Below are positions 1 through 8,012 of a stretch of DNA of 64,000 nt, piece by piece (positions within the stretch are counted from its first letter, which is position 1; each line of letters begins with the position of its first letter). A model generated the notes under the pieces. The model had not been told where the DNA came from. It saw nothing but the letters and a program-made list of their open reading frames with translations, and searched no databases. The DNA is from Chloracidobacterium thermophilum B (GTDB lineage: Bacteria; Acidobacteriota; Blastocatellia; Chloracidobacteriales; Chloracidobacteriaceae): the NCBI RefSeq assembly GCF_000226295.1, contig NC_016024.1, positions 2,463,501-2,527,500 of the forward strand, read 5' to 3'. The translations under genes were made by a program, and so were the position numbers.

Positions 1-58
1 GTCCCTCTCCTCGCATTCACTTCCTGATCTTGACTCGCAACCGGACGGGAAATCGCGC

Positions 59-1291
59 ATGACGCGCGTCGTGAGCATGTATTTCAACCGGGCGGCCGAC
101 ATCCTGAACCTGGACCCCAACTACCGGCTCATTTTGGGTCTGCCCGGCCGGGAACTGGCCGTCAACCTGCCGGTCGAGATGGATTCGGGAGAAATCCAGA
201 TTTTCCCCGGCTACCGCGTGCAGCATCACGTCGCCATGGGGCCGATGCACGGCGGATTGCGCTACCGTCCTGACCTGACCCTCGATGACCTGCGCGCTCT
301 GGCGCTCTGGGCCACCCTCACCTCCGCCGTTGCTGATGTGCCCTTTGGCGGCTCGATGGGGGGCATCATTTGTGATCCCAACCAACTCTCCATTCACGAA
401 CTCGAACGTCTGACCCGCCGGTATGTCGTTGAAATCCTCGACATCATCGGCACCGAACGGGACATCCTGGCACCGGATTTCAGTACCGATCAGCAGGTCA
501 TGGCATGGATTATGGACACCTACTCGATGCATGCGCGCCAGACCGTTACGGCCATCGTTACCGGCAAACCACTCGAACTGGGCGGCTCGCACGGCTCGCA
601 CGAATCCGTCGGCTACGGCGTCTGGTGTCTGCTTGATGCCACATTCAAGCACCTGGGCAACAAACCGGCCCAACCACGGGTTGCCATCCAGGGAGCCGGA
701 CGCCGTGGCGGTTCGGCTGCCAAGCTGCTTCACCAGGCCGGCTACAAGGTCATTGCAATTACTGATTCCGGCGGCGGTGTCTATCATCCCGACGGCCTCG
801 ATGTCCCGGATGTGCTGGAATACTTCGCCCACAACGGCTCACTGGCCGGTTACACCGAAGCCGACACCCTCACTGACGAAGAACTGCTCACCATCGACTG
901 CGATGTGCTCGTCCCGGCCTACCTGCAAAACCAGATCACGGCCAAAAACGCCTACAAACTCCGCTGCCGTATCCTGTGCGAAGCCGCGTACGGGGCCAGC
1001 ACGGTCGAGGCCAGCCAAATCCTTGACGACTCGGACATTTACGTTATCCCGGCGATTATGGGCGAATCCGGCGGCACCATCGTGCGGTACTTCGAGTGGG
1101 TGCAGAACCGGATTGGCTTCCGCTGGCGGCGGCACGTCGTCCTGGAGCGTCTCCGCGACAAAGTCACGGCGATGTACCACAATGTCGTCAAGGCGGCCGA
1201 GACCTACGGCGTGAACCTGCGGGATGCCAGCTATCTCGTGGGTGTTCAGCACATGGGACGCGACCTGGCACTGCGCGGCATCTATGCCTGA
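59..1291 (+). CDS. Glu/Leu/Phe/Val dehydrogenase-family protein lacking the catalytic lysines
   Basis: This 410-residue protein has the glutamate dehydrogenase fold order: an N-terminal substrate domain (about 20-170) and a Rossmann domain with AIQGAGRRGG near 210. Length and overall pattern match the GDH family. The three lysine positions of the active site are altered. The usual GPxKGG reads GPMHGG (His64), the TWKCA-type lysine is Thr88, and GGxKGG reads GGSMGG (Met100). The aspartate of the APD motif is kept (Asp140). A normal amino-acid dehydrogenase activity is therefore doubtful; a regulatory subunit is possible, by analogy with the two-subunit GDH of Thermus. The frame is open to the left edge, but this is the first start codon in the window. 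The next gene overlaps the stop. Confidence 0.8.
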   Translation: MTRVVSMYFNRAADILNLDPNYRLILGLPGRELAVNLPVEMDSGEIQIFPGYRVQHHVAMGPMHGGLRYRPDLTLDDLRALALWATLTSAVADVPFGGSMGGIICDPNQLSIHELERLTRRYVVEILDIIGTERDILAPDFSTDQQVMAWIMDTYSMHARQTVTAIVTGKPLELGGSHGSHESVGYGVWCLLDATFKHLGNKPAQPRVAIQGAGRRGGSAAKLLHQAGYKVIAITDSGGGVYHPDGLDVPDVLEYFAHNGSLAGYTEADTLTDEELLTIDCDVLVPAYLQNQITAKNAYKLRCRILCEAAYGASTVEASQILDDSDIYVIPAIMGESGGTIVRYFEWVQNRIGFRWRRHVVLERLRDKVTAMYHNVVKAAETYGVNLRDASYLVGVQHMGRDLALRGIYA

Positions 1292-1895
1292 TGTCCTCGC
1301 CCAGTGGATGGCGCGGCTGGCGGGCCAGCGCGTCCTGGACATTGGCTGCGGACGCAACAAAACCCCCGGCGCGCTGGGGATGGATGCCAACCCCCACGCG
1401 GACGCCGATCTGGTTCACAACCTCGATGACGTGCCCTACCCATTTCCCGAACACGCCTTCGATGCCGTCATCGGGCGGCACGTCATCGAGCACGTTCAAT
1501 CACCGCTGGCGGTCATCATTGAACTGCACCGCATCGTGCGTCCCGGCGGCTGGGTTCTGCTCGTGGCCCCCCACTGGACGAATCCCGACTTTGCCACCGA
1601 TCTGACCCACCGCAACCATCTCAACAGTTATTCCTTTCGCAACCTGACCGTCGGGCAGGAAGTGTTTGACTTCTACGCCCCGGTGCGCTTTCGTCAGCGC
1701 CCGCCCTACGTTACGCTTCTGAACCTGTGGCGCGCCTGTGGACTGGAATGGCTCGTCAATCTGGATCGTCGCCATCCCCGCTGGCGTTTCCTGCGGCGTT
1801 TCTGGGAACAATATCTGAATGCCGTCGTCCGGGGAAAAGAAGTCTATTTTGAACTCGAAGTCGTCAAGCCGGATGGCACTCCACCTGCACCATGA
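1284..1895 (+). CDS. Class I SAM-dependent methyltransferase (type 11)
   Basis: About 203 residues. A SAM-binding motif [18 protein letters not shown] lies near the N terminus (residues ~16-35), followed by [13 protein letters not shown] and [17 protein letters not shown], which are motifs II and III of methyltransferase type 11 domains. The substrate is unknown. I chose the ATG at 1284, which overlaps the stop of the upstream gene by 8 bp; a longer frame from 1224 would encode out-of-frame residues of that gene. The stop overlaps lpxD by ATGA, so the genes are probably translationally coupled. Confidence 0.82.
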   Translation: MPDVLAQWMARLAGQRVLDIGCGRNKTPGALGMDANPHADADLVHNLDDVPYPFPEHAFDAVIGRHVIEHVQSPLAVIIELHRIVRPGGWVLLVAPHWTNPDFATDLTHRNHLNSYSFRNLTVGQEVFDFYAPVRFRQRPPYVTLLNLWRACGLEWLVNLDRRHPRWRFLRRFWEQYLNAVVRGKEVYFELEVVKPDGTPPAP

Positions 1896-2977
1896 ACCAC
1901 CTTCCATCTGCGCCCACTCTCCGTGACCTTGCGGCTGCCTTTGGCTACACGGTGGAAGGGACAGCCGATGCGGCCGAAATCGTTATCACGGGCGTGGCTG
2001 GCCTCGACGAAGCCGGGCCCACGGAGCTTACCTTTCTGTCGAACCCACGCTACGCGGCCAAAGCCCGGACGACGCGCGCGGCGGCGATCATCGTCAGTCA
2101 GGGTGTTGCCACGGAAGGGCTGCCCTGCCCGGTCGTCCGTGCACCGGACGCCTACCTGGCCTTTGCCCGCATGGCTGGCTGGTTTTACCGGCCGCCGCGG
2201 CCTTCGCCCGGCATTCATCCCACAGCGATCATTGCGCCCTCGGCGCGGCTAGGGGCGGAAGTATCTGTTGGACCCTATGTGGTTGTCGGTGAAAACGTCG
2301 TTCTGGGCGACCGGGTCCGGCTTTTCGCCCACACGGTCATTTATGACGGCGCCCGCATCGGCGACGACTCGGTGCTTCACGCCCACGTTGTCATCCGGGA
2401 ACAGGTCGAACTTGGCTGCCGGGTTACTGTCCACAACCACGTCACCATTGGCTGTGATGGTTTCGGCTATGCCAAGCGCCCGGATGGAAGCTGGGAAAAA
2501 ATCCCGCAGGCCGGGCGCGTCATCATTGAAGACGACGTGGAAATCGGCGCCGGTACACAGATTGACCGTCCCAGCGTGGGGGAAACCCGCATCCGGCGCG
2601 GCGCCAAGCTCGACAACCTCGTGCAGATTGGTCATGCCGTCGAAGTCGGGGAGGACACCCTGCTGTGCGCCCAGGTTGGGATTGCCGGCAGCGCCACGAT
2701 TGGCTCACGGGTCATCCTCGCCGGGCAGGTTGGCGTCGCCGGCCACCTGACGATTGGCGACGGCGTTACGGCACTGGCCCAGAGCGGCATTCCGAACGAT
2801 GTCCCGGCCGGGCAACAGGTCGCCGGCTATCCGGCAGTGGACCGCCGGCAATGGCTGCGCGTCTCGGCGGCCCAGGCGCGACTTCCTGACCTGCTCAAAC
2901 ATGTCCAGCATCTCGAAGCCCGCCTGAAGGCACTCGAACTGGCGGCGCGCGAAAAAGACCCTTCCCGGAAAGGATAG
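1892..2977 (+). CDS. lpxD: UDP-3-O-(3-hydroxyacyl)glucosamine N-acyltransferase
   Basis: LpxD adds the second 3-hydroxyacyl chain to UDP-3-O-acylglucosamine in lipid A synthesis, in the cytoplasm. The 361-residue protein has the N-terminal uridine-binding region (residues ~1-100, with [10 protein letters not shown]) and then a long left-handed beta-helix of hexapeptide repeats (~105-310, for example [19 protein letters not shown]). [14 protein letters not shown] contains the expected catalytic His region. A C-terminal helix ([13 protein letters not shown]) fits the trimer tail. It starts at an ATGA overlap with the methyltransferase. Its presence implies an outer membrane with lipid A. Confidence 0.95.
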   Translation: MNHLPSAPTLRDLAAAFGYTVEGTADAAEIVITGVAGLDEAGPTELTFLSNPRYAAKARTTRAAAIIVSQGVATEGLPCPVVRAPDAYLAFARMAGWFYRPPRPSPGIHPTAIIAPSARLGAEVSVGPYVVVGENVVLGDRVRLFAHTVIYDGARIGDDSVLHAHVVIREQVELGCRVTVHNHVTIGCDGFGYAKRPDGSWEKIPQAGRVIIEDDVEIGAGTQIDRPSVGETRIRRGAKLDNLVQIGHAVEVGEDTLLCAQVGIAGSATIGSRVILAGQVGVAGHLTIGDGVTALAQSGIPNDVPAGQQVAGYPAVDRRQWLRVSAAQARLPDLLKHVQHLEARLKALELAAREKDPSRKG

Positions 2978-2980
2978 CCC

Positions 2981-3568
2981 ATGATGACAGTCCATCGTTT
3001 CTGCTTCCAAAGATACGGCATTGCGTTGCTGGCGGCGCTTGTGCTGCTTGCGATGACACTGCCCGGCCGCGCTGCCGCACCGGTGGCCTTTACCAGCGCC
3101 TACACCGACCTCAACCTGCGCTGCCGTTACGACAACACAGGGGCTTCAGAAGGCAGTGACGCGCCGATGTACTGCACCGGTTATGGCAACTATCGCCTCC
3201 TGGTGAGTTTCAGCGCCTTCGCGGCCGATATTTTCGTCGAAGCGCGCAACCGGAGCTTTTCGCGTCTGCTTGCCGAGGGACAGGCCCCCGGCTACACCCG
3301 CGAAAAAGGGCGCAAAGCCGAGTGGCGACTGGCTGATGGCAAACCCTTTGCCGTGATTTTGCGGGCCTTTACGTACCGCACCGGCCCCGATGACGCGCCG
3401 GATTTTTCCCGCAAGGTTGGCGAACGGCTGGTCATCAAGGGGCTTGCGGGCTTCGAGCACATTGACTTCACCGTGGACACCCGTGCGACGCCCAACGCCA
3501 ACCTCCGCGCCCGGCAGCTTGCCGATGACGGCTATTCTGCTGTTGGGAGAGCAGGTGTGTCGTGGTGA
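2981..3568 (+). CDS. Secreted protein of unknown function
   Basis: 195 residues starting 3 bp after lpxD, behind a purine-rich GGAAAGGA site. The N terminus (RFCFQRYGIALLAALVLLAM, then LPGRAAA) is a clear signal peptide. The mature part has two cysteines (Cys47 and Cys62 region, RCRYD and MYCTGY) that could form a disulfide, and a mixed beta-rich composition. I do not recognise the family. It is the last gene of the lpxD run and repeat array 1 begins 7 bp after its stop. Confidence 0.7.
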   Translation: MMTVHRFCFQRYGIALLAALVLLAMTLPGRAAAPVAFTSAYTDLNLRCRYDNTGASEGSDAPMYCTGYGNYRLLVSFSAFAADIFVEARNRSFSRLLAEGQAPGYTREKGRKAEWRLADGKPFAVILRAFTYRTGPDDAPDFSRKVGERLVIKGLAGFEHIDFTVDTRATPNANLRARQLADDGYSAVGRAGVSW

Positions 3569-3574
3569 AACGAG

Positions 3575-4706
3575 CTTGGGAGCGCGGGCGTCCCGCCCGC
3601 GGGGAAGGTGGCCCGTCGCGGCGCGATAATGGGGATGTCAACCCAGCGGTGTGGGGTTGGGGACGTGGGATGATTCAATTCAACCGTCGCTACGCGACGG
3701 GGGCGCTCGGGGGCGACGTGATCCGTGGGTTGAAAACCCGTACCCCGGCGTTGAAACGCCGGGCTAAATTCAACCGTCGCTGACGCGACGCGGGAGGATC
3801 TCAACCCGGCGGTGTCGTGATTGCCCGCACATAACGATGTGGATTTTGGGATACCTACGCCGTAGGACGGAAACCCGTGGACGTGGGCCGTTGGTCGTGG
3901 GCTGCAACGCATTTCTGCCGCGTAGCGGCCACTGAATTTAGCCGTGGGTTTTAACCCACGGATCGTGGGTTCACCCACGATGGGTTTCAACCCACGGAAT
4001 TTTTGCCGCGTCAGCGGCAACTGAATTTTGCCGTGGGTTTCAACCCACGGACCACGGTCGCCCACCAATCATTTTCCGTCGCGTCAGCGACGGTTGAATA
4101 CAACCCTTGTGATGTGAACGGAATGGCCACCGGAAACACCCCTTGGGTTGATTCCACCCGCACGAATCCCCGACGGACGGCATTCATCCGTCGCTGACGC
4201 GACGGGGACGATTGGGTGGCACCGCGATCCGTGGGTTCAAACCCACGGCTAAATTCAGTTGCCGCTGACGCGGCAAAAATTCCGTGGGTTGAAACCCATC
4301 GTGGGTGAACCCACGATCCGTGGGTTCAAACCCACGGCTAAATTCAGTGGCCGCTACGCGGCAGAAATGCGTTGCAGCCCACGACCAACGGCCCACGTCC
4401 ACGGGTTTCCGTCCTACGGCGTAGGTATCCCAAAATCCACATCGTTATGTGCGGGCAATCACGACACCGCCGGGTTGAGATCCTCCCGCGTCGCGTCAGC
4501 GACGATTGAATTTAGCCCGGCGTTTCAACGCCGGGGTATGGGTTTCAACCCACGGATCACGGTTGCCCACACACCCCCATGCGGGCGGGACGCCCGCACT
4601 CCCAGCCTCGTCGCGTAGCGACGGATGAACACCATTCGTTAGAGTTCAGGCAGGCAAAATGCCCACACCCCTGCCAGGGTGCGGGCGGGACGCCCGCGCT
4701 CCCTGG
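3575..4706. repeat. Hairpin-mosaic repeat array 1
   Basis: About 1.1 kb with no real gene. It is bounded by a 26-nt terminal hairpin in opposite orientations: left 3575-3600 (CTTGGGAGCGCGGGC, 5-nt loop, GCCCGC) and right 4681-4706 (reverse complement). A further copy lies at 4581-4605. Inside are alternating palindromes: GTGGGTTTCAACCCAC types, GCCCGGCGTTTCAACGCCGGG types, and GTCGCTACGCGAC or GCCGCTACGCGGC types, joined by a CTAAATTCA linker. Segments about 3720-4060 and 4215-4565 are nearly perfect reverse complements of each other. Short ORFs here are translations of the repeats. Confidence 0.9.
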
Positions 4707-4716
4707 GGAAGCACCC

Positions 4717-5730
4717 ATGCGTAAGGATCGCCGTTCATCATCTGCGCGCCGTGGATGGCAGGGTTGCCTGCTGGTTGTTGGCCTGCTCGGTCTGGCTGCG
4801 GCCTCACTCTGGCTGCTGTGGCATTTCCGTGACCGGCTCATTCCCGGACCGCCGCCGCTGGCCGGAAAACTGCTGCACATCCACGCCATTGACGTTGGCC
4901 AGGGCGACAGCTACCTCATCGTCACGCCAGAGAAGAAAACCATCCTCATTGATGCCGGGCCGGCCGAAGCCGGGTCAAAGGTGGTGGCATTTTTACGACA
5001 GCAGGGCATCGCCGAACTCGACCTCGTCATCGCCACCCACCCCCACGCCGACCACATCGGCGGCATGGGCTACGTTCTGGAAAGCTTCAAGGTCAAAAAC
5101 TTCCTCGACAGCGGACAGGAACACACCACGCTGACCTACCGCCGCATGCTCGAAGCCGTCAAAAAGCACGTCGGACGACTCACGCTGGCCCAAGCCGGAC
5201 AGAAGTTCAATCTCGACAACGGCATCACCCTCTCCGTGCTCGGGCCACGGCAACCCTGGCTGCAAAATGTTTCCGGCAGCGACCTCAATGCCAACTCCGT
5301 CGTCGTACGGCTTGACTACGGACAGTTTTCCATGCTCCTGACTGGCGACGCCGAAGACGAAACCGAAGACCGCCTCCTGACCGATGGTGCGCCGCTCCAG
5401 GTCACGGTGCTCAAGGTAGCCCACCATGGCTCCCGGCATTCCACCAGGGAGCGCTTCCTGCGCGCTGCCACACCCTCCGTAGCCATCATTTCCTGTGGCG
5501 CGACGAACCGCTACGGCCACCCCGCGCAGGCGACGCTTGACCGCCTGCGCCGTCTCGATGTTGCGCTCTACCGTACCGATCTGCACGGCGACATCACCCT
5601 GACCACCAACGGGCAGGAATACCGCATCACGCCCACCCGCCAGGTGGCCGCAAGCGAACTCTGGCGCGGCCGTCAACCTGATACGGCCAATGATTCCGGC
5701 GATGAAATGCCGCGCCGCCGCGCCGGGTGA
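4717..5730 (+). CDS. ComEC/Rec2-like metallo-beta-lactamase protein, membrane anchored
   Basis: 337 residues. After a basic N terminus comes one membrane segment (GCLLVVGLLGLAAASLWLL, ~16-36). The rest is a metallo-beta-lactamase domain of the ComEC C-terminal type: HAIDVGQGDSYLI, LIDAGP, the metal motif THPHADHIGG, the late LLTGDAE motif, and AHHGSRHS. Stand-alone proteins of this kind are common, and their substrate (probably a phosphodiester) is usually unknown. The DNA channel part of true ComEC is absent. The start is ATG 4717; an in-frame extension to 4579 would only translate the repeat array. The ATG is 10 bp after the terminal hairpin of array 1. Confidence 0.85.
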   Translation: MRKDRRSSSARRGWQGCLLVVGLLGLAAASLWLLWHFRDRLIPGPPPLAGKLLHIHAIDVGQGDSYLIVTPEKKTILIDAGPAEAGSKVVAFLRQQGIAELDLVIATHPHADHIGGMGYVLESFKVKNFLDSGQEHTTLTYRRMLEAVKKHVGRLTLAQAGQKFNLDNGITLSVLGPRQPWLQNVSGSDLNANSVVVRLDYGQFSMLLTGDAEDETEDRLLTDGAPLQVTVLKVAHHGSRHSTRERFLRAATPSVAIISCGATNRYGHPAQATLDRLRRLDVALYRTDLHGDITLTTNGQEYRITPTRQVAASELWRGRQPDTANDSGDEMPRRRAG

Positions 5731-5742
5731 CACTCTATGTCG

Positions 5743-7632
5743 CTACGGCGTGCCTGCCGGCTGGAGCTTGTCGCGCGCCAGGCGCGCCGGAGCAAAGTCC
5801 GGGTCCAGGCGCAGTGCGGCCTCAAAATGGCGCTCCGCTTCGTCCGTCCGGCCCTGCCGGAGCAGTACGGATCCCAGGTTGAACCGGATCGTCGGCGTAT
5901 CCACACCCAAATCCAGCGCCTCGCGCAAGATGGCTTCAGCTTCGGCTATCTGACCAAGGTTTACATAGGCGATAGCGCAGCTCGTCAGCGTCGGGGTATC
6001 CCGCGGCCCGTAGCGCCGCGCCTCGGCAATCTGTTCCAGGGCGTGGGCGGTGTCACCCTGCAGGGCAAGCGTCCGGGCATAAAGGGCGTGTACCAGCCCC
6101 CAGTCGGCGTCAGTCGGCACGACTTCCGGCGGTTTGGCAGCAACCATCTGACCCAACCTTGCATGGGCAGCTTCGATGCGTCCTTCACGCAGGTCGAGTT
6201 GTGCCAACCCCAGCAGCGCCAGAAAGAAGTTCGGCACGCGCGCCAGTGCCTGTTCATAGTAAGCACGCGCCTGTGCCGGGTCAGTCGTCTGCCAGGCGTG
6301 GGCCAGCGACGTGTAGGGCAATGGATGCTGCGGATCGGTTTCCAGAAAACGTGTGAACAGCCGCCAGTCGCTTTGCCAGTCGAGGTTGCGCCGACTCGTC
6401 CCGTAGGCATAACCGATGAACAACACCAGCGCCATGCCCACACTGACGCCGACCCGCCAGGCGGCTGCCGGCTGCTGGCTGGTCATTCCACCCAGTCTGA
6501 CCAGCACCCAAGCGACGGCAATCGCATAAGCCACAGACGGCACATACAGCCAGCGTTCTCCAAGGGGCGTCCACAGTGGCGCAATGATGTTGCTCACCAG
6601 TGCCAGCGTGATGAACCAGAAGCCCACCGCAAAGGTCAGCAGCGGAAAACGTCGCACGGCCGCCACCGCCCCCACGACCAGACCAAGCGTGACCAATCCG
6701 CCAAGCCCTGTGCGCCAGCTCCAGACCGGTGTCAGCGCCAGATTGTGCGCGTCATACCAAGGCTTGAGGGGAAACCCCAGAAACACCAGCCGATACCATT
6801 CCAGGGAAACGCCTGCCATGGTGACGAGCCGTTCCCAAAGCGTTTGGGCATACATGGGATTGCCCGACAGCGCCCCGGTTGGCTGAAACCCCTGCTGGCT
6901 CACGAGTCGCAACCCGGCATAGGGGAGCCAAGGGATGGCCAGCCAGAAGAAAGGGCGCGTCGTGATCCACCATGCTGACCAGCCCGCGCGCCAGAGATGC
7001 CGCCGCACGCGCAAGACCTCTGCCAACCACAGCGCCGCCGGCAGCACGACCATGTTTTCCTTGGACAGCATCGCCGCCAGATAGGCCGCTGCCGCCAGGG
7101 CGCGCCACCGTCCGGCATGCTCTGCATTCCGGCGCGCCTGCACCCAGCTCCACCACATCAGCCCGCCAAAGCACATTCCCAGCAGCTCAGCCCGCCCGAC
7201 GACATTCGCCACGGCTTCAGTGTGTACGGGATGCACGGCAAACACCAGCGCCGCCAGCAGCGCCAGCCAGGGAGCTGCGCGGTAGCACCGCAGCAGCCAC
7301 CACACCCAGGCCGTGTTGGCGGCATGAAGGAGGAGGTTGGTCAGGTGATAGCCGACAGGATGCAGCCCCCACAGGGCATAGTCCACGGCCAGCGTGGTTG
7401 CCAACATGGGACGGTAATTGTTGCCGCCACTCTGCCGGTGCTCCCAGTAGCCGGTCAAAAACAGGCGTGGCACGTCAGCCAGCGACCGGATGGTAGGGTT
7501 GTTGACGATGATGGGCGTGTCGTCATACGTAAACCCATTGCCGAGGGTGTTGGCATAGACCAACCCCGCCAGCCCGACAGCCAGCAGCCACGGCCAATGC
7601 CGATGTGCGGCAAACTTCTGGATGTTCACCAT
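5743..7632 (-). CDS. TMTC-like multispanning membrane protein with C-terminal TPRs
   Basis: 629 residues from the ATG at 7632. A first membrane helix (PWLLAVGLAGLVYANTL) is followed by FTYDDTPIIVNN, whose acidic pair is the GT-C glycosyltransferase signature of the TMTC/PMT families, and by NNYRPMLATTLAVDYALWG. About ten hydrophobic segments follow up to residue ~430. The last ~190 residues are TPR-like (ALARVPNFFLALLGLAQLDL, IRFNLGSVLLRQGRTDEAE). The likely role is sugar transfer from a lipid donor to a periplasmic or surface acceptor. It converges with the ComEC-like gene, with 12 bp between the stops. Confidence 0.78.
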   Translation of the reverse strand: MVNIQKFAAHRHWPWLLAVGLAGLVYANTLGNGFTYDDTPIIVNNPTIRSLADVPRLFLTGYWEHRQSGGNNYRPMLATTLAVDYALWGLHPVGYHLTNLLLHAANTAWVWWLLRCYRAAPWLALLAALVFAVHPVHTEAVANVVGRAELLGMCFGGLMWWSWVQARRNAEHAGRWRALAAAAYLAAMLSKENMVVLPAALWLAEVLRVRRHLWRAGWSAWWITTRPFFWLAIPWLPYAGLRLVSQQGFQPTGALSGNPMYAQTLWERLVTMAGVSLEWYRLVFLGFPLKPWYDAHNLALTPVWSWRTGLGGLVTLGLVVGAVAAVRRFPLLTFAVGFWFITLALVSNIIAPLWTPLGERWLYVPSVAYAIAVAWVLVRLGGMTSQQPAAAWRVGVSVGMALVLFIGYAYGTSRRNLDWQSDWRLFTRFLETDPQHPLPYTSLAHAWQTTDPAQARAYYEQALARVPNFFLALLGLAQLDLREGRIEAAHARLGQMVAAKPPEVVPTDADWGLVHALYARTLALQGDTAHALEQIAEARRYGPRDTPTLTSCAIAYVNLGQIAEAEAILREALDLGVDTPTIRFNLGSVLLRQGRTDEAERHFEAALRLDPDFAPARLARDKLQPAGTP

Positions 7633-7721
7633 GAAAACTGTCGGACAGCGCTGCGCCGAATGAATGCACAGATACGGATTGCTGTCCGCCCTTGGCACAA
7701 ACTAGTCTTCACTTTTGTTTT

Positions 7722-7740
7722 CCGCTTTGGAATAAAGCGG
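7722..7740. other. Short inverted repeat in a divergent intergenic region
   Basis: CCGCTTT, 5 nt, AAAGCGG forms a 7-bp hairpin 26 bp upstream of the zinc-ribbon gene, between divergently transcribed genes. It could be an operator or leader hairpin. No T-tract follows, so it is not a typical terminator. Confidence 0.3.
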
Positions 7741-7766
7741 ACTGATTGAAGGAAAGAAGAAAAAAG

Positions 7767-8012
7767 ATGAAGCCTGTCATCTGCACCTTCTGCAACTCTG
7801 AAATCTACACCTACGTCGGCCCCGAACCGGTCGAACTCAAGGCCGTTCACTTCAAGCCGACCCGTCCGGGTTGGGGCGCGCCCAAGCCGGGCGATCCACT
7901 GTATTGTCCAGTCTGCGGCAGCCGGTTCGTCGGCGTTTCCGTACAGAACAAGCAGCTTCGCATGGTGGTCAGCTCCGAGTATGCCGGTTCAGGCAACGTC
8001 GGCAAGCTGTAG
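7767..8012 (+). CDS. Small zinc-ribbon protein
   Basis: 81 residues with two Cys pairs, CTFC near the N terminus and CPVC at ~47, the spacing of a treble-clef or zinc-ribbon. The rest is basic and polar, ending EYAGSGNVGKL. Function is unknown. ATG 7767 follows a GGAAAGAAG purine run; an upstream start at 7746 is in frame but lies inside that run. Its 3' end overlaps the 3' end of the opposite-strand NUDIX fusion by 24 bp. Confidence 0.65.
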   Translation: MKPVICTFCNSEIYTYVGPEPVELKAVHFKPTRPGWGAPKPGDPLYCPVCGSRFVGVSVQNKQLRMVVSSEYAGSGNVGKL

